Notes: a model not told the origin generated them from the sequence alone. Shown: positions 34,412 through 47,212, numbered from the stretch's first letter. The stretch is 64,000 nucleotides of DNA from Guadua angustifolia (GCA_036346375.1 CM070503.1:62001-126000), one strand, 5' to 3'. Made by a program: numbers and translations.

Positions 34412-37400
34412 CTAGTTAGACCGATTTCGGAAGAACTCGTAATCTGGATGATGGTTCATAGACTCCCCATTTGCCTTGGGTATCACTGCGCTTGCCATAA
34501 CTGATGCACAACGTCTTAGTGTTCTCAGCCTCTCTTTTAGGACTTCAGCACAATCGGCTTGGGGGGCATCATTTAATGACATCGGCTTGATCTCTGGATC
34601 CCTCAGTTGAAACCACTGCTCATCCTATAAACAAAAAGTTACTAGTGAGGTTGAGTTCAGCATCAAAATTTCTATGAAGTATCAATAGGCAACATAAAGT
34701 TCTAGTAAAGACAAATGTCACTTCCCCTCTGGTGTAACAGTAAAACTAAAACTACCGGTAGCAATTATCTCATGTAGCAATTGACGGTTGATACTCTTCA
34801 TCAGTTCGCAACCAAAAGTAATATCTGGTTCATAACCAGATGGGGTAAGCTTGTCATCATCGGATTGAACAAGGAGATTAGGCAGAGTGGTTATTAGTTA
34901 TTATTGAGAAAGTCCTCAGATAGATATTATATCAGAAATGGGGCTTACTGCTGTTCAAACTTCCTCTCAAGTTATACTTAAACGACTATATTGTTTAATT
35001 TTTACCAGATGATACCAATAATTGGTACTGTAGTTAGTTCATTGTATCTAACTAACTCTAGACTAAACTTAATAGTGATAGCCCAAAACAAATGGATATA
35101 GTAGCTGACCATAGCCATAATGGAGAAAACAAACTGATTAATCAAACAAACTTTTACAAAGAAACTAAACTTAATTCTATTGAAACTCTTGTTAGACGAG
35201 ATTTTGAGTTAAACTTTCAGGCCATGCTGGATGTGATCATCATCACTGTTCATCAAAATTTGCAGATGAGTTGTACTATGAGTACAAAATCGTATTGCCG
35301 GTATGAAAACAAAAAATGCTTATGGTATGGCCGGATTAGTACCTTGTCATTGTAACTCCACAAACCAACAACTGGAGAAACTACATGAGTAAGCCTACCA
35401 GCCATATCTGGAGAGCAAGTTTGTGGAACTAATTTGCCCAAGGAGTGGTAGGTCAGGAACGAGGCACGACAGTTCCCTTGAGGTATACAACAAATAGGAT
35501 ACCAGGCAACACAGAACCTAAAAATGGAACACAACAATATCGTTACCAAGAGTTAACCAAATGGTTAGCACTTACAAGGGAACAAAATAGCACTAGAGAT
35601 CTAGAAGTCAGTGGGCAGAAACAGCCAATATCAAGAACACACCAGGAAGCAGGATGAAGATCACATAATTTCAGATTTTCCAGCTTCTTAGGATCCCCAA
35701 ATATTTGGTAACCAGAGAGATTCACGCCACAAACGAGCTGTTTGATCCTATATTACATTGCAGCAAGGTCTTGGTAAGAACAAGAAAAAGAAAACCTCCA
35801 AGACGAAGCTTCAATATTCTTTCATCAGCAGATGGATGCACAAGGAGATAAGAACAATGTACTAACATGAAACTTTCATGAAGTACCAAATGTGATAGGC
35901 AATTAATGACTGACAACACCTAATAAATCTGGGCAGAGAACAAGCTTGGATGGGTTTCATTATTTGTTCAAAGTATTTGGGCACTGAGTTTTTCTCCCCG
36001 TGCCCATTCAATATTTCTGAAGACTGAAAGTGTACTCTTTTAAGCTGTTCATTCAGTTCATCCCGCTGAACAATCTATAATGTTACATAGGTTTCTAATA
36101 TGGATTTACCAGGTAGAATACATGTTACCAAGACTGGTTCAGGTATCAATATGTCTGCCTATTTGCTAAATGCATCACCTTGGGATGCTAGCAACTATGG
36201 ATTGAAAGAAACATGTTAATCTTAGGTTGCTTGTAATCTTCACATGTTGGCATCACGTTTGCCACCTAATACTTTGGCATTGTCTTCCTGGCTAAATTCT
36301 TTATAATTAACTTTAGTTTATTTATTTTATTTTCTTTCTTTGTAACTTCTTTTTCCCTCAGTTTTATTTTTTATGTCTAGAGTAGATGACTACAGTCTTT
36401 AAATACATAAATTCAGCAATAGAAGGCCAGATAAATAATTACTTCTCAAACAGTGGAGGCCGTAAAGAAGGCTGCTCCGATTCAAAATACTCAAAGAGGA
36501 GTTCTCCATGATCTTGTACTAAATGCGCACCATTTGTTTGGGACAACAAGAAATCTTCATCCTCTCTGTCGAACTTATGATCCAAGTTTTTCCTTGAGTG
36601 TCCAAACAATTGAATAGCAGATAGAGATGGTATAAAATATGCACAAAACTCTGAGCCACTGCAGGTTGATCTTGTAGAGCTGATACTTCTATGGATCTCT
36701 ACTTCCAACCCATAGGACCCGGGTTCTTCATACCATTCCCACACACTCCTCAAGAAGATATTAGATGTTTGGTATTGACATGGTGTATTGCCAACTGGCC
36801 AATCCTGCAAACAGTTGCCGCTTCTTATGCAAGATATTTGGCCAATGACTGGAGTGGCAGAATGTATAAAAGTCTCAAAATTGGCAATTGGATGACCAGA
36901 AATCAGGTGGACATCTGATGCAACTTGCACTTTGTAGGCTTCATTAGCAGCCTTAATCATCTCAGCTAAATGCGACACAGGACTATCTGATTTTTGCTGG
37001 TTGAAGTGGCAATTCCCTTCAACAGCCAATAGACCATAACCACCAACCTTCAAGCCGCTTTCAGCAGGTCTGGAAGTCTTCCAGTAATCTGTAGTGTATG
37101 CAAGCGACTGTGAACCTGCAACTTGTGTGTGTAGATCACCTTGCATGCTACAAGGTCTGTTGGCTACAGTGTTCTCAACTTTCTTCTGTTCTTTGGGATC
37201 AATACAAGAAGAATTATTCAAAGGATCCAGAGTGTCAGCCATCCTAGAAGATGGTAATCTAGAACCTGTCTCAATGGCATCATCATCTTCTGGAACCAAA
37301 ACTTGCGGCTCTCCGTGTTGTGTAGGAAGACCTCTTGAAGTACAAGTCTGCTCAATAACCTTTTGGACCACCAAATCATAACCTGAACTCCATGCCATCT

Positions 37401-39688
37401 GACTACTATCTGTTTCTCTTGAGTGAACAATGCCGGGCTGCATTTTAGTAGTACTGGCATTCTTCTCTTTACTAAAACCACTATCTGCCACTTCACTCAA
37501 ACTAGGGTACTTCTGGGTTTCCCTCCTGCAGTGTTCTGGATCCGAGAGACAATTCAGATTTGTTCCTGTCATGTAATCATTTAGTGTAACTTCACGTGGA
37601 ATCCATGTGCGAACTTTACTTGGTTTGTCGATGAAATCCCTGGTGAAATCTTTTGACGCAACTCCATGCTGAGGTTGCATGAAAACATTATTCTGTCTAC
37701 AGGAGCAATCAATAGTGTTAACTTCCACAGGCATCCTCTTAGAAGAACTGGCATGTTCTTCATTTCGGCCATGCTCAACATCGCACATATGTTCCGCATT
37801 AGAACTACCCAAAAGTTGCATTTTTCTATTTTTTCGGGCTTTTTTTCTAGAAATTACCAGGTGGAAATTGCCATCACCAGCAGCAGCATTACCGCATAAC
37901 TGCACTTCTTGGGTACCACTGCAATCACTACCACTGTTTTTGAAACAGAAGTTTTTACCGTGATTTGACTTGTTTACCCAGCTTTTGTCACCACCATACT
38001 TAAAACCTCCGGAATCTGTCAATTTTGACGGAGCACACAGACATTCATTTCTGACAATTAACAAGTTCTCAGCATCATCACTGAAATTCCAACTACTGTC
38101 AGTGCAATGGCTGTCTGTAGATGAGTCAGTAAGAGTGGAATTTGAGGCACTATCCAAACATGTGAAGTTATTGCTGCTAGATTGTTCAGAAAATTCAAAA
38201 TCAGAAGTTGTTGGCCTATATATGTCCATCTCATCACTACAAGATGTACTAGAGATTGAGGCAATTGAAGAACCACCACACTCAATATCAATTTCGCTAT
38301 CAGGTCTCTCCACAGAAACTTCTCTCACTGAAGAACCAGGGGAAGAATCCTTGAACATTTTGTTGGTCACATGGTTGGGTGAAAGTGTCAAAGGAAAAGC
38401 TTCACCGCCAGCAACAGCACTAGAAGGAGAGGTATTCTTGCCCTGACTACATTGCATTTCAGAACCAGGAGTAGAAGTGTTCAACAGTACATCAGCCACA
38501 TGGTTGGATGAAAGTGTCAAGGCTTCACCACCAGCAACATCAATAGGAGAAGCATTCTTGTGCTGTCTACATTGCATTTCAGATGCATCGGAAACCTTTT
38601 TACAAGGTCCTCTTTTGTGCCTCTTGTTTTTCTTTTTGCTTTTCTTTCTGGTAGTTTGGTTTGCATCCACACTTGTCTTGGTGAAGGTGTTCACCAAGAA
38701 ATCAGAATCAGGGGCTTTATCTGTTTTGGGGGAATTTTCTACTGATGGCCTTGATGAATTTATTAAACGTCTTCTTAGAGACTCCTCCGAAAAATCAAAG
38801 TGAATAAATATCAATGATGATGAGAGTGATGACTCAAGGCCATCTAATATCGTTGTAGACTTGAATAACACTTGGCTATGTCCATTTTCCACATGATGGG
38901 GTGATGAAGTAGACAATGCCAGGTATAGGTCAACAGGAGAGGCCCTGAAAATAGCACACCTGACAAGTAAGTAAATGCAATTCATTAACTAATTTAGTAC
39001 TGAACAAAGAGTACATAACACCTCAGAATGAATGCCATGAAACTAATACCCGATCAATTAGTAAACCACAGAATAAGATGTTCAGGATACAGCTTGTACA
39101 GAAAGGATAACATTACAGAATTGTCACATACAACACGAACCAAATATCTATCCAGAGTCCAGACAATCTAGGAAGTGTGTTCTACACACGTTGATGTTAG
39201 AGCACACATATATTGTTTAAAGATGCTGTTGTAATCAAGTAATTTAAACTTATAAAACAATCAAACAATAGCCAAAACCAAAAAAGGAAAGGACCCACTC
39301 ATTTCTAACAGAGGGTGGAAATCACTTGCCATTTGTCATCATGACACAATATTTATCATATTTATACGGGTGACTTAGGTTTTGCCGGAAAAAGGCTAAC
39401 TTAGAAAGAACACATTAATGTACCTCTGGCTCTGTTCTTGCTGCCTGAATTCAAGTGCAGCTACTTGACGTTCCTGCAAAACGATAATCAAAAAAACATT
39501 AATACATTCTCCAAAAACATATGCAAACCATAGCAGATATCCTTTTCCAAGATGGTACATACAAACTGGATATTAAGTGGACTCTTCTTCTCTGTTGAAC
39601 GCCTAAATATGTGGTGAGGCCTCCTGTTTGTGGCCCTATGAACATTTCCCGAAATTCTTACAGGTCCGGGCAGCATATCGTGCAAATC
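34412..39688 (-). CDS. DUF789-domain protein, large plant form
   Basis: Exons on the minus strand: 39563-39688, 39424-39473, 36443-38959, 35643-35747, 35343-35517 and 34412-34624, with GT-AG borders and consistent phases; the sum, 3186 nt, is a multiple of three (about 1060 residues). The C-terminal 200 or so residues are the DUF789 fold: LLFEYFESEQPSLRPPLFEK, NLSGYQIFGDPKKLENLKLC, SWFCVAWYPICCIPQGNC, ASFLTYHSLGKLVP, GLWSYNDK, then LRTLRRCASVMA before the stop. The long middle exon is Ser-rich and low-complexity, with basic patches (RKKSKKKNKRHKRG, ISRKKARKNRKMQ) that look like nuclear signals. The molecular role of DUF789 is not established. The start is uncertain: ATG at 39676 in the first listed exon is plausible, and a leader exon may lie near 40820-41330. 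Confidence 0.82.
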
Positions 39689-40800
39689 CTGCAAGAACAG
39701 TAGGGGAAATTAATTAAGCATTCGAAAACCTACCAAGTATGTGATATCCTGTACAATGAGAGGACTCGTTTAAAAAAAAAAACTCTGCTACCACCCATGG
39801 CATTTCAGATGAAAACAACATGTTTCACTAACAAAAAATTGAAAATGGACCACCTACCAACCATGGAATGGATGCTTGAAGAGAACAAATAGAGCACTGA
39901 CTGTACCTCTCAGAAATCTAGCTGCTACTTCGAATGTTCCTAAATATAGAAGAAGAAATATTGCAACAACCAACCAATGTTGCGCACAGAAGCAACGATC
40001 TTATAGATGATAGAAGTTGAACACAAAACAAGATTCAACACTCTAGTAAGGAAAACATGTTGACCAACTACCTACTTAATCAAAGCTTCCACCATTACAT
40101 AAATTGCATAAAACACAATAGTGTTTGACCAAACAACTTGCAGCCCAAGATTCCCCAGAGTCTTAATCTGATTTAAGATAAGAATACTAAAATGCTATGA
40201 AGGAATGTATTCCCCAAACAACTACCAGAAAACAAACCCGTACATCAGTATCCCCTCGCAGGGCTTAGAACAACAAGAACTTCAGCAGCCCAGTTAAACA
40301 AGATTCAACATGGTTCAGTATGGATTCATGCCGACTGAATGGATTCTGTGGTCATTTCACGAACAACTCAAAAGGGTTTGCACCTATTTCTTAAATCTGA
40401 AGCCCATCATGTGAATGGTATTACTAGCAGACTCAAGCACAGATGCATGATCTCTACCGATCTCAAACCTTGCTCTACCTATCAACGAGCAACTATATAA
40501 CCAATTTTAAGCCATCTCACGCCTTACTATGATGAGAACGGCAGCATCAATGCACTACAAAATAGTATGCAATAATTAAGAAATATATATATATATTTTT
40601 TAAAAAAGCAGAAAACCGAAAGACTAAAAAAATATTGTAAAGATGCTCCATTTTGATCACAAGGACAGATTAACAAAATTTAAACATTATCCTAGCCTAT
40701 CTCCAATTGCTACTTGCTACACCTAACTTCCCAAAAGAGATCGTAATAGACATCTAACAACTACAAGTATGATTATGATTAAGAAAAATCATAGTATGAG
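39689..40800 (-). other. Probable first intron of the DUF789 gene
   Basis: AT-rich, no coding signal or mobile-element terminus. Lies between the first accepted coding exon and a pyrimidine-rich, GC-richer segment likely to be the transcribed leader. Confidence 0.35.
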
Positions 40801-41335
40801 CAGCATGACAAAGCTAACGATCTCGAAGGATGACCAAATTCTTAGCACCGCCTGGCGCTTCACTCCGATCCGAAACGCACCGAGAATTCGTAACTCCGAT
40901 CAAACTGAAAACCCCGATGGACCAGCATTCCCCACTTAATCCCCTCACGCGAAGGAAAAATCGGCGAAAGCGTGGAGCGATCGCTTCCCCCGCTGATCGA
41001 GGCGAGATCATCACCGAATCCCCAAAAAAACCCGAAAAAATAATCCCTGAAAAAATGAAAAAAAAAGCGAGAGCACAGAGACGCAACCCACGTTTGTAGC
41101 TCCGCCCACAAAAAGAAATCCCCAAAAGGAGACCAAGTATCCGCCCCACTGCACTTCGCATGCGATCCCTTGTCGGCGGCGAACTGCGATGCGATGCGAT
41201 GGCGAGATCAACACAGAGAATTCTGAATTTTTGTTCTGGAAAGGCAAAGACTGGGCGAGCAGCGAGCTGTAAGGGGACAGAAGACAAGTAGGCAAGACGG
41301 GGAGAAGAAGGAAGAGGACTGGATGGTAATTTATA
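40801..41335 (-). other. Possible 5' leader exon of the DUF789 gene
   Basis: More GC-rich than its surroundings, without stops in some minus-strand frames, but with no conserved protein. It lies where the leader of the minus-strand gene would be expected. The ATG at 41163 opens a frame that I cannot connect to DUF789, so I treat the segment as untranslated. Confidence 0.3.
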
Positions 41336-44333
41336 GCTTGCTCGAGGGAAATAACCTGACAAAACTCGTTTATTTGATGATTAATGGGAGGAATTTTCTC
41401 GCTGATCATTCGCTTTGATGATGTTTTATTAGAGGACGCGAATTATAACTTAAACGCACATATCGATTCCGGCCTCCCCATACGGAATCAAACGATCAAT
41501 CACATTCCCACAAAAACGCCAAATCATCAAATCCCCCGAGAGAACCACGGAGCGGAAAGCGACGCGATTTAGGTGCGCGAAATCGTGATTTTTGGTCCTA
41601 AAGACTCCAAACTCCACGTTTTTTGACGTTTTTTGTGGCTGATGATCTTCCTCCTGCCCCGGTGAGCTCAGCGAGAAAGCGGCTTCCTCCTGGAGTCCTG
41701 GCTCCTGGTGTAGGCAAGGGGATAGCCAGGGGTAAAACCGTAAAATACCTGTGTTATAAATCTAACCCCAATGATTTTGGCTATGTTTCCATCAGATGAG
41801 GATCCTCTGCCGTTCGGTCACTGCGCGTGGGTCCTACGCCACGCGGGGACCACGCGGCAACGAGCCGTACGGCAGAGGCTGGACGGCCGAGAATCTGCTT
41901 CCGTTTCCATCAGGTCAGGTACAGCTTGAGAGTTAGGTAGTCATGAACAGTGGACACTGTGCACTGTGCTATGTTGTCATTTGGGCTTAATTTTGGATAT
42001 TGATGTGAGCATGAAACATGAGGGGGTTTGGTGGGGTAAGGTTTATCTCTGGTCCACCTCACCACGATACATTGTGTATGTAGTATACTGACTCGGTTTG
42101 TAATCTAGTGTGTGCTTTTGTCTCTTTTGTTATAAGTGGAATTGGCTAAAGACATTAGATCGTCTGTATATATTATAGTCTTTATAAGGGACAGCTGTAC
42201 AGCATGTCGAAATGAATGTTGATCGCTCATACGTAAAGATATTGGCAATAAATATATAGACCACTTTCTATATGCTGTAGAGCGTGTCATGTCTGATGCA
42301 ATATGGAGGTTCTGGATAACTCAAGACAGTGCTAACAAATGTTTGATGCTTCTTCAATATCTGAAAGGTTTGCATATTCACAATGCGATTATTATTTTTT
42401 GGATGATAACTACGTGTGAATACCGTACCAAATTACCACTGCCTTAAGAGGAACATAACAACCCACTTCCACAAATTGATTAGCAAAGGTAAAAGTAAAC
42501 ACTATAATATGTGCAAAATGATGTTTATGGGAGTTATTAATATCTTGGTTTCACTAGTTTTTTACATAATATTACTTTTTTGAAATCATATGAAAGAATC
42601 ACTTAGAAGTTATACAGAATATGTTGATCTCCTTGTTTGCACAAATTGATTAGCAAAATAAACAAATACCTTTTTAAAACCAAATGCGTCTTTTTTCTAC
42701 TCATGTTTCACGGGTTTGCTTCATCATTCATAGAATTACATGAATCAAGCCTCTCTAGCGTAATATCATTAGTTGTAGATTCAATATATAAGTGAGGTTT
42801 GCTGGATGGTGATGGTTGCTGGAGGTGAGTGGCAACAACATGCGGCCAACAGCAAGGGCTGTGTCATTGGCCAATAAAAAAAACCAACGACAATATCAAT
42901 AGCTGTCAACAAAACAGGGAATATAGGGTGTGACATGCGCAGAGAGTGTTGATGATATTTGCGCTGAGAGGATGGTACATAAAAATATAGGAGATGTGTT
43001 TATATTTTTTTATAGTTATATAAATATTAAAGTATGAATGAAGAGTAGATGGTAATTACTTATCACTTCTCTTGTTTTAAAATTTATACAATTTTTATTA
43101 GGAGGGAAAGTATTGAAACACTGCTCAAAATATAGAGATAGAGATGTAAACATAGACAGAGAGGCGAGTGTGTGAAAATAGTTCTCGGATCATATATAAC
43201 ATACGGACTGGAGCAATGTCATATATAATACAGTAGGGTTATTTGCTTTAATCTAGCACGGTTTATTTCTTCAAGCCGGAATGTGTTGACACCTAGGTAC
43301 CAGTTAATCGGTTAATCCCCATCGAATTCTCTGTTTTCTAGAAAAAGACCATCCAAGCCTGCTGCCATCGATTAATCGGTATGTGTTTCACTCGCAAATT
43401 TAGCACCAATTGTATTAATAACTATCCCATCAATCTGTAACAGCTAGTGTCTAGGATGCTAGGTTAATTGGCGTCAAAGAGGGTCATCTCCCTCAAATTA
43501 CTTGAAACAAATTAAGAAGAAAGCTAGTTTGCTTTCTTCTCAGCTACCTACTCGTCGTAGTAAAAATAGATGACCGTATGTTATCACAAAGTAAGATGGT
43601 GATGCAACACCATGAGAGAGAAAAAATGGCCTCATTCACAATGTCCCAACAACTTTGGTTTATGGACTTTGTCATCAGCTACCCTTCTGGTGCTACTTCG
43701 GTGACTCTGACAACTAAACCACACCTAAAACGAGCTGACTCAAAACTAATGTTGAGCATGCTATTGGTTAATTGCCATACAAAAATAATTAAGATACATA
43801 TTGTATGATTGAAAGGGCAGAAAATATTCAGCTTTGGAAAAGCAGGTGCCCAGTAGCAGCCGGCTGCGTTTGGTGCGGGATTAAGCGGTGGGTTAGGGAT
43901 TTAACCAGCCAAATATGAAATACCCATGGGTTAAGCAGGAATTGGTTAATCTGATCAAATGCTTTTAATGCCCCTAATCCACTGTTTTATCTCTTTCCCT
44001 GTGCACATGTCCGTAATAGATGGGTCATCAAACTAGCAGAAAGATTTTGCTAGCTCCATCCATCGTGTTGTGCGCGCCGCAGCTCTCTTAAAAAACAAAA
44101 ACAAAAAAACGCTCCTTCAATGGCGCCAAAATCACCAGCGATTGTAGTTTTCCAGCACAAAATTGTAGGCTTATATGTGTTTACACACAGGGCAAAGCGC
44201 CGAACAGCAGCGCGTGACGAAGAAACAAAGCTTCACGTGTGGGTGAACAATTTGCTTTGATCTCCTCCCCCTTCATCCTAAGTGCCATGAGTTCCATCAA
44301 TTTGATAGTGTTTCGAGTACATATCGATATTTA
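41336..44333. other. Intergenic region upstream of the DUF789 gene
   Basis: The right-hand part from about 41900 is AT-rich and repeat-like. Around 41780-41920 a GC-rich segment with two GTTTCCATCAG motifs about 120 bp apart may be part of the promoter or a small element. No coding sequence recognised. Confidence 0.35.
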
Positions 44334-44747
44334 ACTGTTTGTTTTTCTTTTGATTCTATATTCTGACTTTAAAAACAGAATAAAAAATAAATAGTCCGAT
44401 TCTAACAATCGATTCTCACAATCTAACCCACTCATATATACTAAGGGCCTGTTTGGTAGAGCTCCAGATTCCAGTTTCTCCTGAAATTTGAAACTTGTAG
44501 GCTAAAATAAAGTGAATTAAGTTTATATTTTTGGTCTAAAATGTAAATAAAATGATCTATCTAAACATTCTTAATGTACTCATAGCTTCAGCTTCACGAA
44601 TCTGGAGAAGCTATAATTTTTAGCTTCACCAGATTCATGAATCTGGAGAAGCTGAATCCCTACCAAACACACCCTAAATCCACAATCTACTTCATATATG
44701 CTTTTGGTTTCCAACTTTTTAAGAATCAGCTTCTCTACAACTATAAT
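44334..44747. mobile_element. MITE (GGCTGTTTGTTT family) copy 2, interrupted by another MITE and cut by the gap
   Basis: The sequence CTGTTTGTTTTTCTTTTGAT, then AATAAATAGTCCGATTCTA and TCACAATCTAACCCACTCAT, aligns with 31480-31600. After the 230-bp insert it resumes with CTACTTCATATATGCTTTTG and TCAGCTTCTCTACAACTA, matching 31600-31660. The right end falls in the N-run. Confidence 0.65.
44445..44674. mobile_element. 230-bp Tourist-like MITE, copy 2, nested
   Basis: Ends GGGCCTGTTTGGTAGAGCTC and CTACCAAACACACCC; TAA flanks at 44442-44444 and 44675-44677. Same length as, and very similar to, 18378-18607. Inserted into the older MITE at 44334-44747. Confidence 0.85.
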
Positions 44748-44847
44748 NNNNNNNNNNNNNNNNNNNNNNNNNNNNNNNNNNNNNNNNNNNNNNNNNNNNN
44801 NNNNNNNNNNNNNNNNNNNNNNNNNNNNNNNNNNNNNNNNNNNNNNN
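44748..44847. other. Assembly gap of 100 N
   Basis: Exactly 100 unknown bases, the usual placeholder for a gap of unknown size. Distances across it should not be trusted. Confidence 0.99.
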
Positions 44848-45415
44848 TTTTGGCCTGTATGATAATACTTATATGGTTAGGAGAATACTAGTACTTTAAT
44901 ACGTAGGTTAATTTCCTATGGTTAGGAGAGTATCCTTGGCGCTGGAGTTGAATATGTGTACTTTTATATTTCCATTTCCTGAAAATGCCACATACGACTT
45001 TGGTTTCTATGATTTGCCACTAAGTTCGTCGAAGCATCTGCCACTCCTTCCATATTGTAAGTTCAGAACCTTATCCCACGTTTTTTCAGGTGATTAATTA
45101 GAGATAATCGGTACAAGTACTAAAAGCAATTTTACTGCAATTAACATTTTTTTAGAGGAACTGCGACCAGCCAGTGGCGGAAACAAGTGGGTAACTTGTG
45201 GGATCAGCCCATAGGCACTAATTAACTTTGTTAATATGTGCATCAAAATACACAAAACTTCAAAGGTTTATAATCACTGTAAAATTACTCGTAGGGAGAG
45301 AAATTAAATTTCGATTGACTTTTGGGTGTATGTACATTTTTCTTAATATTTTCGTATTTAGACCGTTTTCCTCGGTCGTTTATAATCATGCCTACTTTTA
45401 TGAATTGCTCTTCTC
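44848..45415. other. Spacer after the gap
   Basis: AT-rich; no gene or element recognised. Confidence 0.35.
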
Positions 45416-45642
45416 ATTCTTTTCTTCTTCTTTTTTTGAAATTGGTCAGGAGCTCTGGTTTTCACACTGAAGAAAGAAGAACAACGACCTGGCTACAAAC
45501 ACACATATACACCCACAAACGCACACACGCACGCACCCAAACGCCTATACTCGGCCCTCATGAGCGCGCGGTCGAGAGGACTCAAACTTAGACGGGCTTG
45601 ACGTGCAACTAGCGTCTTGCCAACTGAGCTAAGCTCAGTTCT
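45416..45642 (-). mobile_element. tRNA-derived SINE, copy 2
   Basis: On the minus strand it begins with a tRNA-like head: A box TTAGCTCAGTTGG and B box GTTTGAGTCC about 35 bases later. It then has a GTGCGTGCGTGTGTGCG stretch, CGTTGTTCTTCTTTC, AGAGCTCCTGACCAATTTC and an A-rich tail. CTCTTCTC flanks it at 45408-45415 and 45643-45650. The body matches 24401-24592. The tRNA part does not fold into a full modern tRNA with a clear anticodon arm, so it is not a tRNA gene. Confidence 0.8.
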
Positions 45643-45650
45643 CTCTTCTC

Positions 45651-46299
45651 GTTTTTTAAGTGACATCCAGAAATCCATACTGTTAAATTTTCTAAAATTG
45701 AAAATTTAGAGACACTAATATATTTAAAATATTCTACATTGGCTACATGAAAACTAAATTAATATATTCGTTGTTAAAAATACTTTCATAGTATTATTAT
45801 TTTATTAGTATATAATAATATAATACAGCTACAAAAAGTAATGATCAAATTCATATCTTATGGACCATGAAAAATCAAAACCGGAAGGGAGTAAATAATA
45901 AATAAACACCCGAGTGTACGTGTTTAATTTTGTAGCGGTTCATTGGAGGGAGGGAGAAATTGGATGGCACGGTGTCGTTTCGTATCAGGCGTCCCAATTT
46001 AATGTCATTTTACGCGAGACCAACGAATTGAGTGTCATCCATCGTATTTTCCCGGTTCATGCATGCCGTGCCCACATTCGACTCCATCAGGAGCCTGCAC
46101 GCACACCGCACCTGTTACCGAAACCGAATTTTAGTTAGTTGCTCCACGCGTTACTCGCTGCTCCAACTCACCGCCGCAGCAGGCACTACAAATACAAAAA
46201 AAATACGCGCGCACAAGAGCAAACCATCTCGCGATTCACACCAGGCGAAGTGCAAACGAAGTTGCACGGACACCACGAAACCCAATTAAGCAGCCGGCA
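45651..46299. other. Upstream region of the eight-cysteine protein gene
   Basis: Contains the presumed promoter and 5' UTR. A weak TATA-like CTACAAATAC occurs about 110 bp before the ATG. No other gene seen. Confidence 0.35.
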
Positions 46300-46773
46300 A
46301 TGTCTCGCTCCTGCTTCGCGACGACGTCAGTCCTCCTCGTGCTCGCCGTCACGGCCAGCGCCATCGCGCCCACGGACGAGGAGCCCCAGGACAAGAGGCC
46401 GGTCCTCATGGCCGACGCCCACCTGCAGACGAAGGAGGCCACCGCGCGCCTGGCAGCGGCGGGCAAGAAGGTGGCGTCCGTCCGGGCGGTCGAGAAGAAG
46501 GACGGCGGCGGCGACGCGGCGGCGGTGCCGCTGGAGGGGAGGCCGAGCGGCGGCGTGACCACGCAGGGGGACGACCAGAGCTCGCCGTCGGGCGGCGGCA
46601 GCGAGCACGGGAAGGAGGATGGGAGCAGCAAGGAGGGGGAGAAGCAGGCGAAGAGCTGCCTGAGCAAGGAGGAGTGCCACAAGAAGCGGCTGCTCTGCGG
46701 CAAGGGATGCACGCTCTCGGCGCACACCAAGTGCGCCGCCAAGTGCTCCAAGTCCTGCATCCCCACCTGCTAG
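46300..46773 (+). CDS. Small secreted protein with an eight-cysteine C-terminal domain
   Basis: A single-exon frame of 157 codons with strongly GC-rich third positions, unlike the AT-rich flanks. Residues 1-22 look like a signal peptide: a short N region, then hydrophobic SVLLVLAVTASA. Residues about 23-118 are hydrophilic and rich in Gly, Ser, Glu, Lys and Asp, without cysteine, like a disordered propeptide. The last 40 residues hold eight cysteines with spacing C-X5-C-X6-C-X3-C-X7-C-X3-C-X3-C-X3-C, and the chain ends in C. The pattern suggests a disulfide-rich apoplastic peptide, perhaps defensive or signalling, but it does not match the spacing of defensins, snakins, LTPs or thionins as I know them. 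It was chosen over the overlapping minus-strand frames because of the signal peptide and cysteine order. Function unknown. Confidence 0.75.
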   Translation: MSRSCFATTSVLLVLAVTASAIAPTDEEPQDKRPVLMADAHLQTKEATARLAAAGKKVASVRAVEKKDGGGDAAAVPLEGRPSGGVTTQGDDQSSPSGGGSEHGKEDGSSKEGEKQAKSCLSKEECHKKRLLCGKGCTLSAHTKCAAKCSKSCIPTC

Positions 46774-47017
46774 GAGGTCTGGGAGCCTCTCGCCCGTGCC
46801 CGTGCAGCCTGCGCCAACGCTTGGTTAGGTTGTTTGATGAAGGGAATAAGGAGGGGCGAGTACCTGCTGCAGCTGCACGCGTACCTGCCTCTCGTCTCGC
46901 GTCGTCGCGCTAATTTGTTTAGGTCTCCATGTTTGTTTTAGGCTTAACCTTCGTTCTCGGTCTCTCTCTCTCTCTCTCTGCGTGGTGGGTGTTGTTGCAC
47001 AATAGTTCTGTAAGACT
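46774..47017 (+). other. 3' UTR region of the eight-cysteine protein gene
   Basis: Moderately GC-rich, with a CT microsatellite (about 46958-46980). No coding content. Confidence 0.4.
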
Positions 47018-47212
47018 GGACCTTGTTTATTTGGCATTTTTCTATAGTTTAAAAGCTAAAGCACAAATAAAGAGGTGGCATTTTCGCTGTTTTTTATAAG
47101 CTTTAAGTCTAAACCAAAAGACACTGACCGAGAGGTGCCTTTTGCTTATCGCGGGCTTGTTTTAAACTAATACCACTTAAGATAAAAAATCTAAGTCTAA
47201 ACAAATAGAGCC
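47018..47212. mobile_element. Possible MITE of about 195 bp
   Basis: Starts GGACCTTGTTTATTTGG and ends CTAAACAAATAGAGCC, approximately inverted, and resembles the ends of the element at 31480-31705. The interior carries imperfect inverted blocks (AAAAGCTAAAGC, GCTTTAAGTC). No clear target duplication. Confidence 0.42.

Noticed and set aside
42105..42290. 61-codon minus-strand frame
   Set aside because: Short, no homology recognised, and no splice or promoter context.
45550..45642. Functional tRNA gene
   Set aside because: A and B boxes exist, but the rest does not fold as a tRNA, and the sequence continues into a SINE body with target duplications.
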